Assembly: GCA_965220535.1 (NCBI GenBank)
Contig: OZ244833.1
Coordinates: 2,914,001 to 2,978,000 of the forward strand
Origin: HK1 sp965220535
Lineage (GTDB): Bacteria > Pseudomonadota > Gammaproteobacteria > HK1
Length of the DNA: 64,000 nt
Direction of reading: 5' to 3'
Made by a program: the position numbers and the translations under genes. This document shows positions 28,701 to 36,191 of the stretch, piece by piece (positions within the stretch are counted from its first letter, which is position 1; each line of letters opens with the position of its first letter). The notes beneath the pieces are model-generated. The model had not been told where the DNA came from, ran no database searches, and saw only the letters and a program-made list of their open reading frames with translations.

Positions 28701-29019
28701 GCAGAAGCAAGCGATCAAATATCTGAAAAGCCTGAGGGATATAAAGAATTTGAATCGGAGTGAAAAGAAGAGACTGAACCAAGCGATCGAATCGGTGAGA
28801 CTGGATCGCGTTCAAAGCCTAAAGAAGGAAATAAATAAATTGAAAGCCAGCCCGAATAAACAGTCGGATTCGAATGAATCCCGACTTCGTTCGGTCTTGA
28901 ATCTCTTGGATCAATATCCTCTTGACGTAGCAACTGAGCACGATGAAGATACGGAGAATGAGCCGACTCTCTCCAATTTTGCAGATCCGGGTGTGATTAT
29001 CACCCAGTCATATCGCTGA
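25738..29019 (+). CDS. PLD-like domain plus SNF2-type helicase
   Basis: 1093 residues. The N-terminal 200 residues hold a phospholipase-D-like domain: HAKIYIF near residue 134 (H-x-K motif) and GSSNLTEAGLG near 158. A superfamily 2 helicase core follows: GLGKT Walker A at about 283, DEAH at about 356, SATPLNNRPED at about 391 and QRIGRINRIG at about 785. The last 150 residues look like a charged coiled coil. It stops 14 bases before the methyltransferase start, with AAGGAG between, so the two are one operon. Such a protein would translocate on DNA, perhaps cutting through the PLD domain, as part of anti-phage defence. It resembles DISARM and BREX helicases in domain type but no other parts of those systems are here. 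Confidence 0.8.
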   Translation: MSSKFFTNNEAGTVLDKFKGVFEHAGIDEFDVLVGYFRSTGYFRLRPSLERVKQIRILVGIDMDRIVRSYQRQGLMLINGAKEDEAKGMYTAELENEINRADYSEDLEQSILRFIDDINSGKVQIRVHPSRKLHAKIYIFRPKNFNEHSGGEVITGSSNLTEAGLGVRSVGSNYEFNVSLRDYDDIKFATEEFEYLWEQGIELSPEDIEQAKDRTFLRDDFTPYELYIKFLIEYFGGMIELDPKNAMELPEGYKKLNYQLDAIEQGLGIVKKHNGVFLADVVGLGKTIIAIMLAKRISFMEASSKAFRILIVSPPAIKQDWEETAKDFSLPSCDFFSSGSLHKIKDIEKYDLVIIDEAHKFRNKTSDSYDCMQSICKTPTKSGRQKKVILLSATPLNNRPEDILNQVLLFQDGNKSTLECGNLNDFFVPINKEYRNLLKKSSSSDQNEIASIYERIRKSVIEPITVRRTRRDLLDNSFYSEDLKEQGIIFPKSNAPINLLYQLPDELNKLYDDTLLCIAGTGENENKRLHYARHRMIEFLRDEHRQAYNRPEFISQMLTGIMKTLMVKRLDSSINAINQTLRRFLKSSENLLTMRDNDRIYLASSREIDRYIENEREYEPDEIFTDKEGKVFKRSDFQPEYWNMVERDHGILIDLVERWGRVVESGIDPKSDRLIEIMRGELFDEVKNPEQKLVIFSESMDTANDLEFRLKEKGFDGILNVNSSTREKLKDKIKGNFDANASRSERRSDYGIIITTEVLSEGINLHRANLIVNYDTPWNSTKLMQRIGRINRIGSKADEIFIYNFLPTEKVEEDINLKHRASIKLNAFHLALGEDSQIYLPDEEVGSFGLFEKNIAMDNEYSEELRYLQIIRNFRERCPEDFRRVKRMPAKIRGGVANAQYRDGTFAFLRNEDGRESFLMVMPEKGRLKSSKLTFIESAEILQCDPETAAMPLHDEHYRQVQEALKRFRREMEESIADANQPPKLNQQQKQAIKYLKSLRDIKNLNRSEKKRLNQAIESVRLDRVQSLKKEINKLKASPNKQSDSNESRLRSVLNLLDQYPLDVATEHDEDTENEPTLSNFADPGVIITQSYR

Positions 29020-29033
29020 TAAGGAGATTGATG

Positions 29034-32000
29034 ATGTCTCGTAAAATCGGTGGGTTGTTCAAAGGACCTTATCATCGCGACCAATGGATCGGGATTCTAA
29101 GCGATGCTTTCGGCGAAAAATTGGAGATATTTTCTTCCCGTCGGAAGATAGAGAACAAAAACGTGATGTCCTGTGTTCAGTTAGGTCGTATGGTATTGGG
29201 GGAAGACGACGAAGAGAGCATTGGCCTATTCGAAGTCAAGACGAAGCGCGAAACCAATATTGACAGAAATCGAGTGCAGTTGAGAAACGTAGTGGCGAGG
29301 GCTTGCGAAGATTATGGATTGGACGGTGCTTTGGCGGTATATCACGATGCAGACGGTGCCAAGAAGCACTGGCGGCTGAGCTTTGTGAGGATGAGTGATG
29401 ATCCCAAAAAGAAATTAAGAAGCAAGCGATTCACATATTTGCTCGGTGAAAATCAGAATGTGCGAACTGCAACCGAGAGGTTTTCTGGAATCCCCGCCTT
29501 TTCTGGAATCCCCGCCAAGGAAAAATCACTTGAAGGCCTCGAACAAATATTTTCCGTGGAGGAGTTGAATAAGGAATTCTATAAAAAACTCGAAAAATGG
29601 TACGACAAAGCTATCAAGACGATTTCGTTGCCATACTCAGAGATCGGAGAAATTTCGATTCAAAAATCAAATAGCGTGATCCGTATGATCACGCGGCTGT
29701 TGTTTGTCTGGTTTATCAAAGAGAAAGGATTGATCAATCATCGCCTATTCGATGAGGAAAAGATAAGAGAATATATTGATTATGAGAAGCCGAGCAGCTA
29801 TTACAAAGCTATTTTGCAGAATTTGTTCTTCGCTACGCTGAATCAAAAGATTGGCGATAGAAGGATATGTGAGGATGATTCGAGATCCTACCATTATTGC
29901 CAAAGCAGCTCTATGCCTCTATTCAAACTTCCAGATGAGCAGGTCAAAGATCTATTTCTGGTTTCTCCTTTTCTCAATGGTGGTTTATTTGAATGCCATT
30001 CGGAAGATGGATTTTCCGTTGAGGGCTCGAAACAGATCGACATTCCGAATTGGCTTTTTTTCAATAATGAAGAAAATGGATTGATTCAGATCCTTGGCCA
30101 ATATCGATTCACGGCGGAGGAATCCACGCCTTTTGATGTAGATGTGGCACTTGATCCTGAACTTTTGGGAAAGGTATTCGAAAACCTATTGGCGTGCCAT
30201 AATCCGGAGACCAGCGAGTCGGCGAGAAAAAAGACAGGTAGCTTTTATACGAGTCGCCGGATCGTCAACTATATCATCGATGAATCTCTAAAGCTAAGAT
30301 TTTCAAAATTATGTAACTGTCCTAAATGGAAGGAGAAGATTGTCGATTTAATCGATAATCTAGAAGAAATTTCGGGTGGAGGTGTTGTTGATTCCCGTTT
30401 TGACGATACCGAATCGGAAAAACTGATTTCTGCGATCAATAATATAAAAATTATCGATCCTGCAGTAGGATCAGGAGCATTTCCTATGGGGGTTTTACAT
30501 AAGCTGACAAATATTTTAAAAATTGCGGATCCAAAGAATGAGAAATGGAAGAAGAACCATATTGAAATTGCAAATCAACTACCTGGTGTTGAAGTTAGAA
30601 AGCGAGCGGTTAAAGAAATTAAAGACACATTTTCAAAATATAATAGGTATGGCGATTACGTTAGAAAGCTATATTTGATCAAAAATAATATTTATGGAGT
30701 TGATATACAATCAATTGCCATTGAGATTACGAAACTGAGATTTTTTATCTCTTTAGCGATCGAGCAGAAATGTGAGGAAAATCGATCAAATAACTATGGA
30801 ATAACAACGCTCCCGAACTTAGAAACTAATTTCATCACCGCCGATGCTTTACTTAGACTTGATAGAATGTCGGGTCAGATAGGAATGTTTGGAGGGGAAA
30901 AACTGGATCAATATCAGAATGATATTTTGAGATTAAGAGAGGAATACTTTTATGCCGATACCGACATTAAGAAATTGGAATGTAGGGATAAAGATAGAAC
31001 CTTGAGGCAGAGTATGGAGAGTCATATTAGAGAAAACCCCGATATGTCGGAGCATGATAAAAGAGCATTCCATAAAATCTGCTCTTGGTCGCCGTATGAT
31101 AAAGACCATGATGCAAAATGGTTCGATCCCAAGTGGATGTTCAATGTCGAAGGTTTTGATTTGATTATAGGAAACCCTCCCTATATTCAACTTCAAGCAG
31201 GAATTCCCGATACTGAACCCAGCGAGAAATATGGCGATCGTTATGAGAAATCGGGTTATTCCGTTTTTAATAGAACCGGAGATATATTCCAGCTTTTTTA
31301 CGAACGGGGGTATGAGCTATTGGATCCTCAAGGCTGCCTTTGCTTTATTACCTCGAATAAGTGGATGAGAACCGAGTATGGAAAGAGCATGCGAGATTTT
31401 TTGGGAAGGATGGTCGGCGATATCAAGATTTTAGACTTGGGTGCCGGTATGTTCGATGCAACTGTCGATACGAATATTTTGCTATTTAGCAAGGCTCAGG
31501 GAGGATCATCGATGGATTACGAAGTCTTAGTATCGGAAAATAAAAAGTCTCTTGAGTTATCAGATATCGAATATAAGCAGATGCCGAAACCAAAGGATGG
31601 TGATATCTGGGTTCTGCTAGATGAGAAAGAGATGGCTTTAAAGGAAAAAGTCGAACGAATAGGGACTCCCTTAAAAGAATGGGATATATCCATTTATCGC
31701 GGGGTATTGAGTGGCTACAACAAGGCATTTATCATCGATAAAGAGACTAAAAACGCATTGATCGAGGAGGATCCGAGGTCCGCGGAGATCATCAAGCCGG
31801 TTTTACAGGGAAGGGATATCGGAAGGTATTATCTGGGTTCTGCCGAGAAATATCTAATCGCGACTCTTCCATCCAAGAAAATTTCCATCGACGAATATCC
31901 TGCGATCAAATCGCACTTATTTTCATTCGGACAGAATCGCCTAGAACAATCAGGGCGCATACTATCTGATGGTACTCGGGCTAGAAAATATACTCCTCAT

Positions 32001-32459
32001 CGCTGGTATGAACTACAGGATACTTGTGCTTACTACGAAGAATTTGAAAAAGAAAAGATCGCTTATTCAGACATATCTATATCTCCTCAATTTCACCTTG
32101 ATCGCAATGGCATATATTTTACAAATACTGCTTATATTCTAACGGGTAATCATTTGAAATTCTTAATTGGCGTATTGAATTCCAATTTCTTTACATACAT
32201 ATTTAGAAAATTTTATGCCGGTGGTGGTTTGGGAGATCATGGCTATCGTTACTTCAAAATTTTTCTGGAAAGCGTCCCTATTCCCACTTTTTCTAGAGAA
32301 AATCTAACAATAAAAAATCAAATCGAAAATCTTGTAGAACTTATGATAAATACAGTGAATGAGAATCAAAAAAATGAAATTTTAGATGATCAACTAAATC
32401 AATTGATTTATCGATATTACGACTTAACGCCTAGAGAAATAGATGTAGTCATTGAATAG
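29034..32459 (+). CDS. Eco57I-type adenine methyltransferase with switchable specificity domain
   Basis: 1141 residues. FEVK at 66-69 in the N-terminal region looks like a PD-(D/E)xK nuclease core, so this may be a combined nuclease-methyltransferase (type IIG-like). The methyltransferase motifs are DPAVGSGAF (about 474-482, SAM binding) and NPPYIQL (about 712, the catalytic motif of N6-adenine enzymes). The C-terminal part from about residue 885 is a TaqI/Eco57I-like specificity region. Its 5' edge coincides with a perfect 70-bp repeat (31688-31757) that occurs inverted at 33175-33244 in front of an alternative C-terminus. I chose the ATG at 29034, 7 bases after AAGGAG. The 3' half is AT-rich. 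An 18-bp in-frame duplication lies at 29481-29516. Confidence 0.85.
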   Translation: MSRKIGGLFKGPYHRDQWIGILSDAFGEKLEIFSSRRKIENKNVMSCVQLGRMVLGEDDEESIGLFEVKTKRETNIDRNRVQLRNVVARACEDYGLDGALAVYHDADGAKKHWRLSFVRMSDDPKKKLRSKRFTYLLGENQNVRTATERFSGIPAFSGIPAKEKSLEGLEQIFSVEELNKEFYKKLEKWYDKAIKTISLPYSEIGEISIQKSNSVIRMITRLLFVWFIKEKGLINHRLFDEEKIREYIDYEKPSSYYKAILQNLFFATLNQKIGDRRICEDDSRSYHYCQSSSMPLFKLPDEQVKDLFLVSPFLNGGLFECHSEDGFSVEGSKQIDIPNWLFFNNEENGLIQILGQYRFTAEESTPFDVDVALDPELLGKVFENLLACHNPETSESARKKTGSFYTSRRIVNYIIDESLKLRFSKLCNCPKWKEKIVDLIDNLEEISGGGVVDSRFDDTESEKLISAINNIKIIDPAVGSGAFPMGVLHKLTNILKIADPKNEKWKKNHIEIANQLPGVEVRKRAVKEIKDTFSKYNRYGDYVRKLYLIKNNIYGVDIQSIAIEITKLRFFISLAIEQKCEENRSNNYGITTLPNLETNFITADALLRLDRMSGQIGMFGGEKLDQYQNDILRLREEYFYADTDIKKLECRDKDRTLRQSMESHIRENPDMSEHDKRAFHKICSWSPYDKDHDAKWFDPKWMFNVEGFDLIIGNPPYIQLQAGIPDTEPSEKYGDRYEKSGYSVFNRTGDIFQLFYERGYELLDPQGCLCFITSNKWMRTEYGKSMRDFLGRMVGDIKILDLGAGMFDATVDTNILLFSKAQGGSSMDYEVLVSENKKSLELSDIEYKQMPKPKDGDIWVLLDEKEMALKEKVERIGTPLKEWDISIYRGVLSGYNKAFIIDKETKNALIEEDPRSAEIIKPVLQGRDIGRYYLGSAEKYLIATLPSKKISIDEYPAIKSHLFSFGQNRLEQSGRILSDGTRARKYTPHRWYELQDTCAYYEEFEKEKIAYSDISISPQFHLDRNGIYFTNTAYILTGNHLKFLIGVLNSNFFTYIFRKFYAGGGLGDHGYRYFKIFLESVPIPTFSRENLTIKNQIENLVELMINTVNENQKNEILDDQLNQLIYRYYDLTPREIDVVIE
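29481..29516 (+). repeat. Exact 18-bp tandem duplication inside the methyltransferase
   Basis: Two identical 18-bp units (TTTTCTGGAATCCCCGCC) encode FSGIPA twice at about residues 150-161. Copy-number change would keep the frame. Confidence 0.9.
31688..31757 (+). repeat. Left arm of 70-bp perfect inverted repeat
   Basis: Identical over 70 bases to the reverse complement of 33175-33244, and similarity continues imperfectly for about 80 bases further inward. It encodes the join between the constant and variable parts of the methyltransferase, in the same reading frame in both copies. It is the expected crossover site for inversion. Confidence 0.95.
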
Positions 32460-32505
32460 CACAACGGATTTTTCTGTATTAATAATCAGCGAAAAATATC
32501 AAATA

Positions 32506-33258
32506 TTATTTTTCTAAAATATATTTAATCAATTTTATTTCATCTAAGTTCAAATCATATAGTTTATGAATTAATTGATTTAATTTTGAATGGAGTGCGC
32601 GATTCAAATCGATGTCTGCTGATGGTATTTGGTTACTTAGTTCTATGTATTTTTTCATTTCATATTCTGGAATCTTTGGTACCGGAACTTTTTCTACCAT
32701 GTAGTTGTCCATTTGATATCCATTATTATCTTGCATATTTGCAACCATTTTCCAGTAACTTTTAACTACATCACTTCCTAGAATTGCCTTTATATATCTC
32801 AGTCCGTTTTTAGCGGTAATGAATCTCATGGGAGCAGATATATAGATATTTTTTTCTACTAGAATAAATTGCCATTTTCGATTTATTCCTGGAAAAGCGA
32901 TCTTTTCCTTTTCAAACTCTCCGTAGTAAGCACAATTACGAAGATTATAAGGAGTTTCCCCTTGATCTTGTCTAATTTCGATCTTGTGATAATGCCGGTC
33001 TAAATGCTTTTTGATCGCGGGATAGTCTCCTATGTTCACCCTCGGGATATTTCCATATCCATTATGGGTTCCGATTAAGTACTCTCTTATTTTATCAGTT
33101 TTATACCTTCCAACATCCCGACCTCGTAGTATTGGCTTGATGATCTCCGCCGATCTCGGATCTTCCTCAATCAGTGCGTTTTTAGTCTCTTTATCGATGA
33201 TAAATGCCTTGTTGTAGCCACTCAATACCCCGCGATAAATGGATTTACAGGGCAGCAA
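32506..33258 (-). pseudogene. Silent alternative specificity domain of the methyltransferase
   Basis: 250 codons open from 33258, but only the first five residues lie outside the repeat, so it is a headless cassette, not a normal gene. It begins with the same 23 residues as residues 885-907 of the methyltransferase, then diverges. It keeps the same family layout: an AYYGEFEKEKIAFP segment matches AYYEEFEKEKIAYS, a VPVPKIPEYE segment matches VPIPTF, and a LNQLIHKLYDL helix closes it. There is no ribosome site or methyltransferase core. It should be expressed only after inversion of 31688-33244. The different central part should read a different DNA target. Confidence 0.85.
33175..33244 (-). 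repeat. Right arm of 70-bp perfect inverted repeat
   Basis: Reverse complement of 31688-31757 without mismatch; see the left arm. Confidence 0.95.
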
Positions 33259-33341
33259 TGGGAAAATATTCTAATAAAATCCATGCCCTTTTTCCCTTAA
33301 CCACGAGGTAATCCATTCAATTCCACAAGGAAACCCATTCA

Positions 33342-34289
33342 ATGAACACACAGTACAGTCGGATCATGCTGTCGGCGTTATCGGAGAATACGCGCTTGGC
33401 GTACCAGAAAGGCTGGGAGAAATTCGAGAAGTTTTGCGATGATGAGCGTCTTCAGGCTTTGCCGGCGAGTCCCGAGACTGTCATCGATTTCCTGATTACT
33501 CATGCCACCCAGCCGGTAGGGTGTAATGGTCGTCCGCTGTCGATGGGGACTATCGTTCTCTACCGCAGTGCGATCAACTACAAGCACGTTGACTCGGGTT
33601 TTGCCTCACCGACTTCCGACCCTGAGGTGATCCAAGCATTGCGTGGCTTGATGAGGGTGCATGGTACTGCCGGCAGGCAGGTCAAAGCCCTACGAGAGCA
33701 TCAAATCGAGAAAATGCTCAAAGCCTGTGCCAAGACGCCCATCGGTAAGCGCGATGCCGCTATCTTGGCGATCGGGTTTGCGGCTGCCTTGCGTCGGTCG
33801 GAAATCTGCGGCCTTCGCGTCGAGGATATCGGAATCGTGGAACCGGCGTATCCGAAGATACCCACTAGGATATTTCTCCACATTCGCAAGTCGAAGACCG
33901 ATCAGGAGGGTAAAGGGCAGAAAATCGCGATCCTTCAAGGCAAGCGCATTAAGCCGATCAAGCGGTTGTACGAGTGGTTACAGGTATCGGGCATTCGGTC
34001 GGGATATCTATTCCAGACGATGAACCGGGGTGGGGGATTGTGCGGTAACCCGCTTCACCATTCGGATATTCCGCGCTTGGTGAAATACTATGCCGAGTCG
34101 ATCGGCTTGGATCCGCGGGCGGTTTCCGGGCACTCGCTGCGGTCAGGTTTTGCAACCAGCGCTGCGGCTCATCACGCTCGTATGGACAAGATCATGGAGA
34201 TTACGCGCCATCGCAGCGCAGCCTCGGTGCTCAAATACATCAGGGATGCCGACGCTTTCGCGCATCATGCGGGCGAGGAGTTTTTGTGA
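33342..34289 (+). CDS. Tyrosine recombinase, probable invertase of the adjacent specificity switch
   Basis: 315 residues. An N-terminal SAM-like core-binding domain (residues 1-110) is followed by the integrase catalytic domain. The catalytic set is complete: R151 (RRSE), K in the RKSKTDQEG beta-hairpin, H264 and R267 (HSLRSGF), H290 (TRHRS), and the nucleophile Y299 (LKYIRD). AAGGA lies 11 bases before the ATG. It starts 98 bases outside the right arm of the inverted repeat. Enzymes of this family invert specificity gene segments in some type I and BREX loci, so inversion of 31688-33244 is the natural role. An integrase of a larger element is the alternative. Its composition is closer to the GC-rich chromosome than is the invertible segment. 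Confidence 0.88.
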   Translation: MNTQYSRIMLSALSENTRLAYQKGWEKFEKFCDDERLQALPASPETVIDFLITHATQPVGCNGRPLSMGTIVLYRSAINYKHVDSGFASPTSDPEVIQALRGLMRVHGTAGRQVKALREHQIEKMLKACAKTPIGKRDAAILAIGFAAALRRSEICGLRVEDIGIVEPAYPKIPTRIFLHIRKSKTDQEGKGQKIAILQGKRIKPIKRLYEWLQVSGIRSGYLFQTMNRGGGLCGNPLHHSDIPRLVKYYAESIGLDPRAVSGHSLRSGFATSAAAHHARMDKIMEITRHRSAASVLKYIRDADAFAHHAGEEFL

Positions 34290-34387
34290 TCTCTTTTTGA
34301 TGTCCCCGTGCTTTGTCCGCGGGTGATCAATGTCTATTTTTCGAAAAATGCCCGCCTCGGGCTCGGGGCGGGCGAGGAGCGATGTTT

Positions 34388-35371
34388 ATGGATTCGGTGA
34401 CGCAGTTGGCGTTGGGTTCTGCCATCGGTTATGCCGTTGCCGGTCGTCGCCATGGTTGGAAAGCCGTGGCGGCGGGGGCGGTTTGCGGTTCTTTGCCCGA
34501 TCTGGATGTTCTGATCTCTTATGGCGATCCGATTGCCGACTATGCGGAGCATCGGGGCTTTAGTCATTCGTTGTTTTGGCTGACGCTGGCGGCGCCGGTC
34601 GTGGCGCCGATTTTGGCTCGGATTCTTCGCACGCCCGTCGATTTGCGATGGATGCTGGGGATGTGGCTGGTACTGGCGACTCATCCGATTCTCGATGCCT
34701 TCACGATTTACGGCACGCGGCTGTGGTTGCCCTTTTCGAGCGAGCCGGTGCTGTGGGCGACGATGTTCATTATCGATCCGCTTTATACGCTGCCTTTGCT
34801 GATCTCCTTGGTGATTGCGTTGCGTCGGCACGGGTTCGGGGCAACGGGAATCCATTCGCGCGCACCGCTTTGGGCGTTGGCGATTTCCAGTGCTTATTTG
34901 CTTTGGTCGGTGGCGGCCAAGGCGGTTGTCGATAGTCATGTTCAGGGGAGTCTTGCGCGTCAGGGACTTTCCTATACGCGCTATATCACCACTCCGATTT
35001 TTTTCAATACGCTGTTTTGGCGCGCGGTGGTCATGACGCCCGATGGTTATTACGAGGGCTATACTTGGGTGTTCGCAGGAGATGGGATGCAATGGCGCTA
35101 TCGATCCAGCCGCAGCGATTTGATTGCCGAGTTGGAGGCGTCGAAGGGTTTCCGGCAGTTGCGGTGGTTTTCGCGCGGCTTTTATCGTGTGCGTGTGCAA
35201 GGCGAATCGGTTTTGGTCAGCGACTTGAGGATGGGGGCGGGCGATACGCTGATTTTTCAGTTCATCGTGGGTGATATCGGCCCTGACGGGATCGTTTTGC
35301 GTTCATCGTCGGAGCGTGTGCGCAGCGATTACTCGGAGATTTTCTCCGACGACGCTTCGTCCGATCCTTGA
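34388..35371 (+). CDS. YdjM/DUF457-type membrane metal-dependent hydrolase
   Basis: 327 residues. Begins MDSVTQLALGSAIGYAVAG, typical of the LexA-regulated membrane-bound hydrolase family. Conserved histidines and aspartates follow: SLPDLDVL near residue 39, HRGFSHSL near 57, and THPILDAFT near 100, likely metal ligands. Four or five hydrophobic segments (residues 60-200) place it in the inner membrane, and a soluble C-terminal 110 residues follow. The enzymatic substrate is unknown for the family. I prefer the ATG at 34388 because GAGGAG lies 8 bases upstream; the ATG at 34382 is too close. A GC-rich hairpin (about 34350-34375) overlaps the ribosome-site region and could affect translation. 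Confidence 0.8.
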   Translation: MDSVTQLALGSAIGYAVAGRRHGWKAVAAGAVCGSLPDLDVLISYGDPIADYAEHRGFSHSLFWLTLAAPVVAPILARILRTPVDLRWMLGMWLVLATHPILDAFTIYGTRLWLPFSSEPVLWATMFIIDPLYTLPLLISLVIALRRHGFGATGIHSRAPLWALAISSAYLLWSVAAKAVVDSHVQGSLARQGLSYTRYITTPIFFNTLFWRAVVMTPDGYYEGYTWVFAGDGMQWRYRSSRSDLIAELEASKGFRQLRWFSRGFYRVRVQGESVLVSDLRMGAGDTLIFQFIVGDIGPDGIVLRSSSERVRSDYSEIFSDDASSDP

Positions 35372-36191
35372 GGTTCTGGCCTTTGTCGCCGAGGCGATCG
35401 TTCGGATCCGCTCTTGGTCGGGTAGCGATCAGGCCTGCATCGGGGGCAGTGCCAAGCCATCGGACGATGAGGCGCGAGACTCGAAAGGGGTGGACGAAGC
35501 CCGCTCGAAGAGGGTCGAAGCCCGAGTGGAGAGTTCGGCAGTCGCGAAAGATCGCTTGTATCTTCGATCGCCCTTCCGCTCTGACACTCCGCTTTGCCCC
35601 ATCGTTATGAGGGGGAGTTTCGTTCGACTTGGCCGGTTGCCCCCGATGAGAGGGGCGTTCGAAGAGGTCGATCACGCTTTGCCGATCCGATCATCTTTTC
35701 GGGGGCGGATGCGGACCGCCATTTTTCTTTTCCGACCGGAGTTGCCATACCACCCTCTCGGCCTTGAAAAGAGGGCGAGGTTTTCCTTCCCTTTGCTCGG
35801 ATATCCCAAGGGGGTTGTTTTTTGCCGTCCTGCTTGGAGCCGAGTGTTTGTTGCTTGATCGATCCGCCGGTGATCGCATATTGGGAAGCCTGGCTCGTTC
35901 GGGATGGTCGAATCGTGCGGCGACCGGTGCGAAAAAAGGGTTATCGAGAGTCTTGTTTCGGATACGCTCGCCATCGGATTCCATTTATGATTCGCGTCAT
36001 GGATAAAATCCCCGTCATTCTTGGAAGTCGTTTTCGTCGTCTCGGGTTCGGCGGCGGGCGGCTCGGTGCCGTCGTGTGGCATGATTGCAGTTGATCGCGC
36101 ATACTCGTCTTTGTTTTCGAAGAAGCCTTTCGGATTTCAATCCTTTCGAGCTTTCCGATTCCCATCTTGCCCCTTCGGTCTTTTTCGGATC
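35372..36191. other. Spacer upstream of miaB
   Basis: About 820 bases. Several open frames overlap on both strands, but none has a ribosome site, a recognisable domain, or consistent codon use. The miaB promoter is expected here. I see no certain signal. Confidence 0.45.

Larger units (their letters stand above)
31688..33244. mobile_element. Invertible segment exchanging methyltransferase C-termini
   Basis: A 1557-bp segment flanked by perfect 70-bp inverted repeats. Inside are the 3' end of the active methyltransferase gene (plus strand, to 32459) and a silent alternative 3' end (minus strand, to 32506), tail to tail. A tyrosine recombinase gene lies 98 bases outside the right arm. Recombination between the arms would place the silent 3' end in frame behind the constant 5' part and yield a protein of about 1130 residues with another specificity domain. 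Confidence 0.85.

Noticed and set aside
33175..33258. The minus-strand frame at 32506-33258 as an independent gene with its own start
   Set aside because: Only five residues precede the repeat, there is no ribosome site, and it lacks the methyltransferase core; a silent cassette explains it better.
25738..34289. Calling the locus BREX or DISARM
   Set aside because: No PglZ, BrxC, DrmA, DrmB or DrmC homologue lies in the window; only helicase and methyltransferase types are shared.
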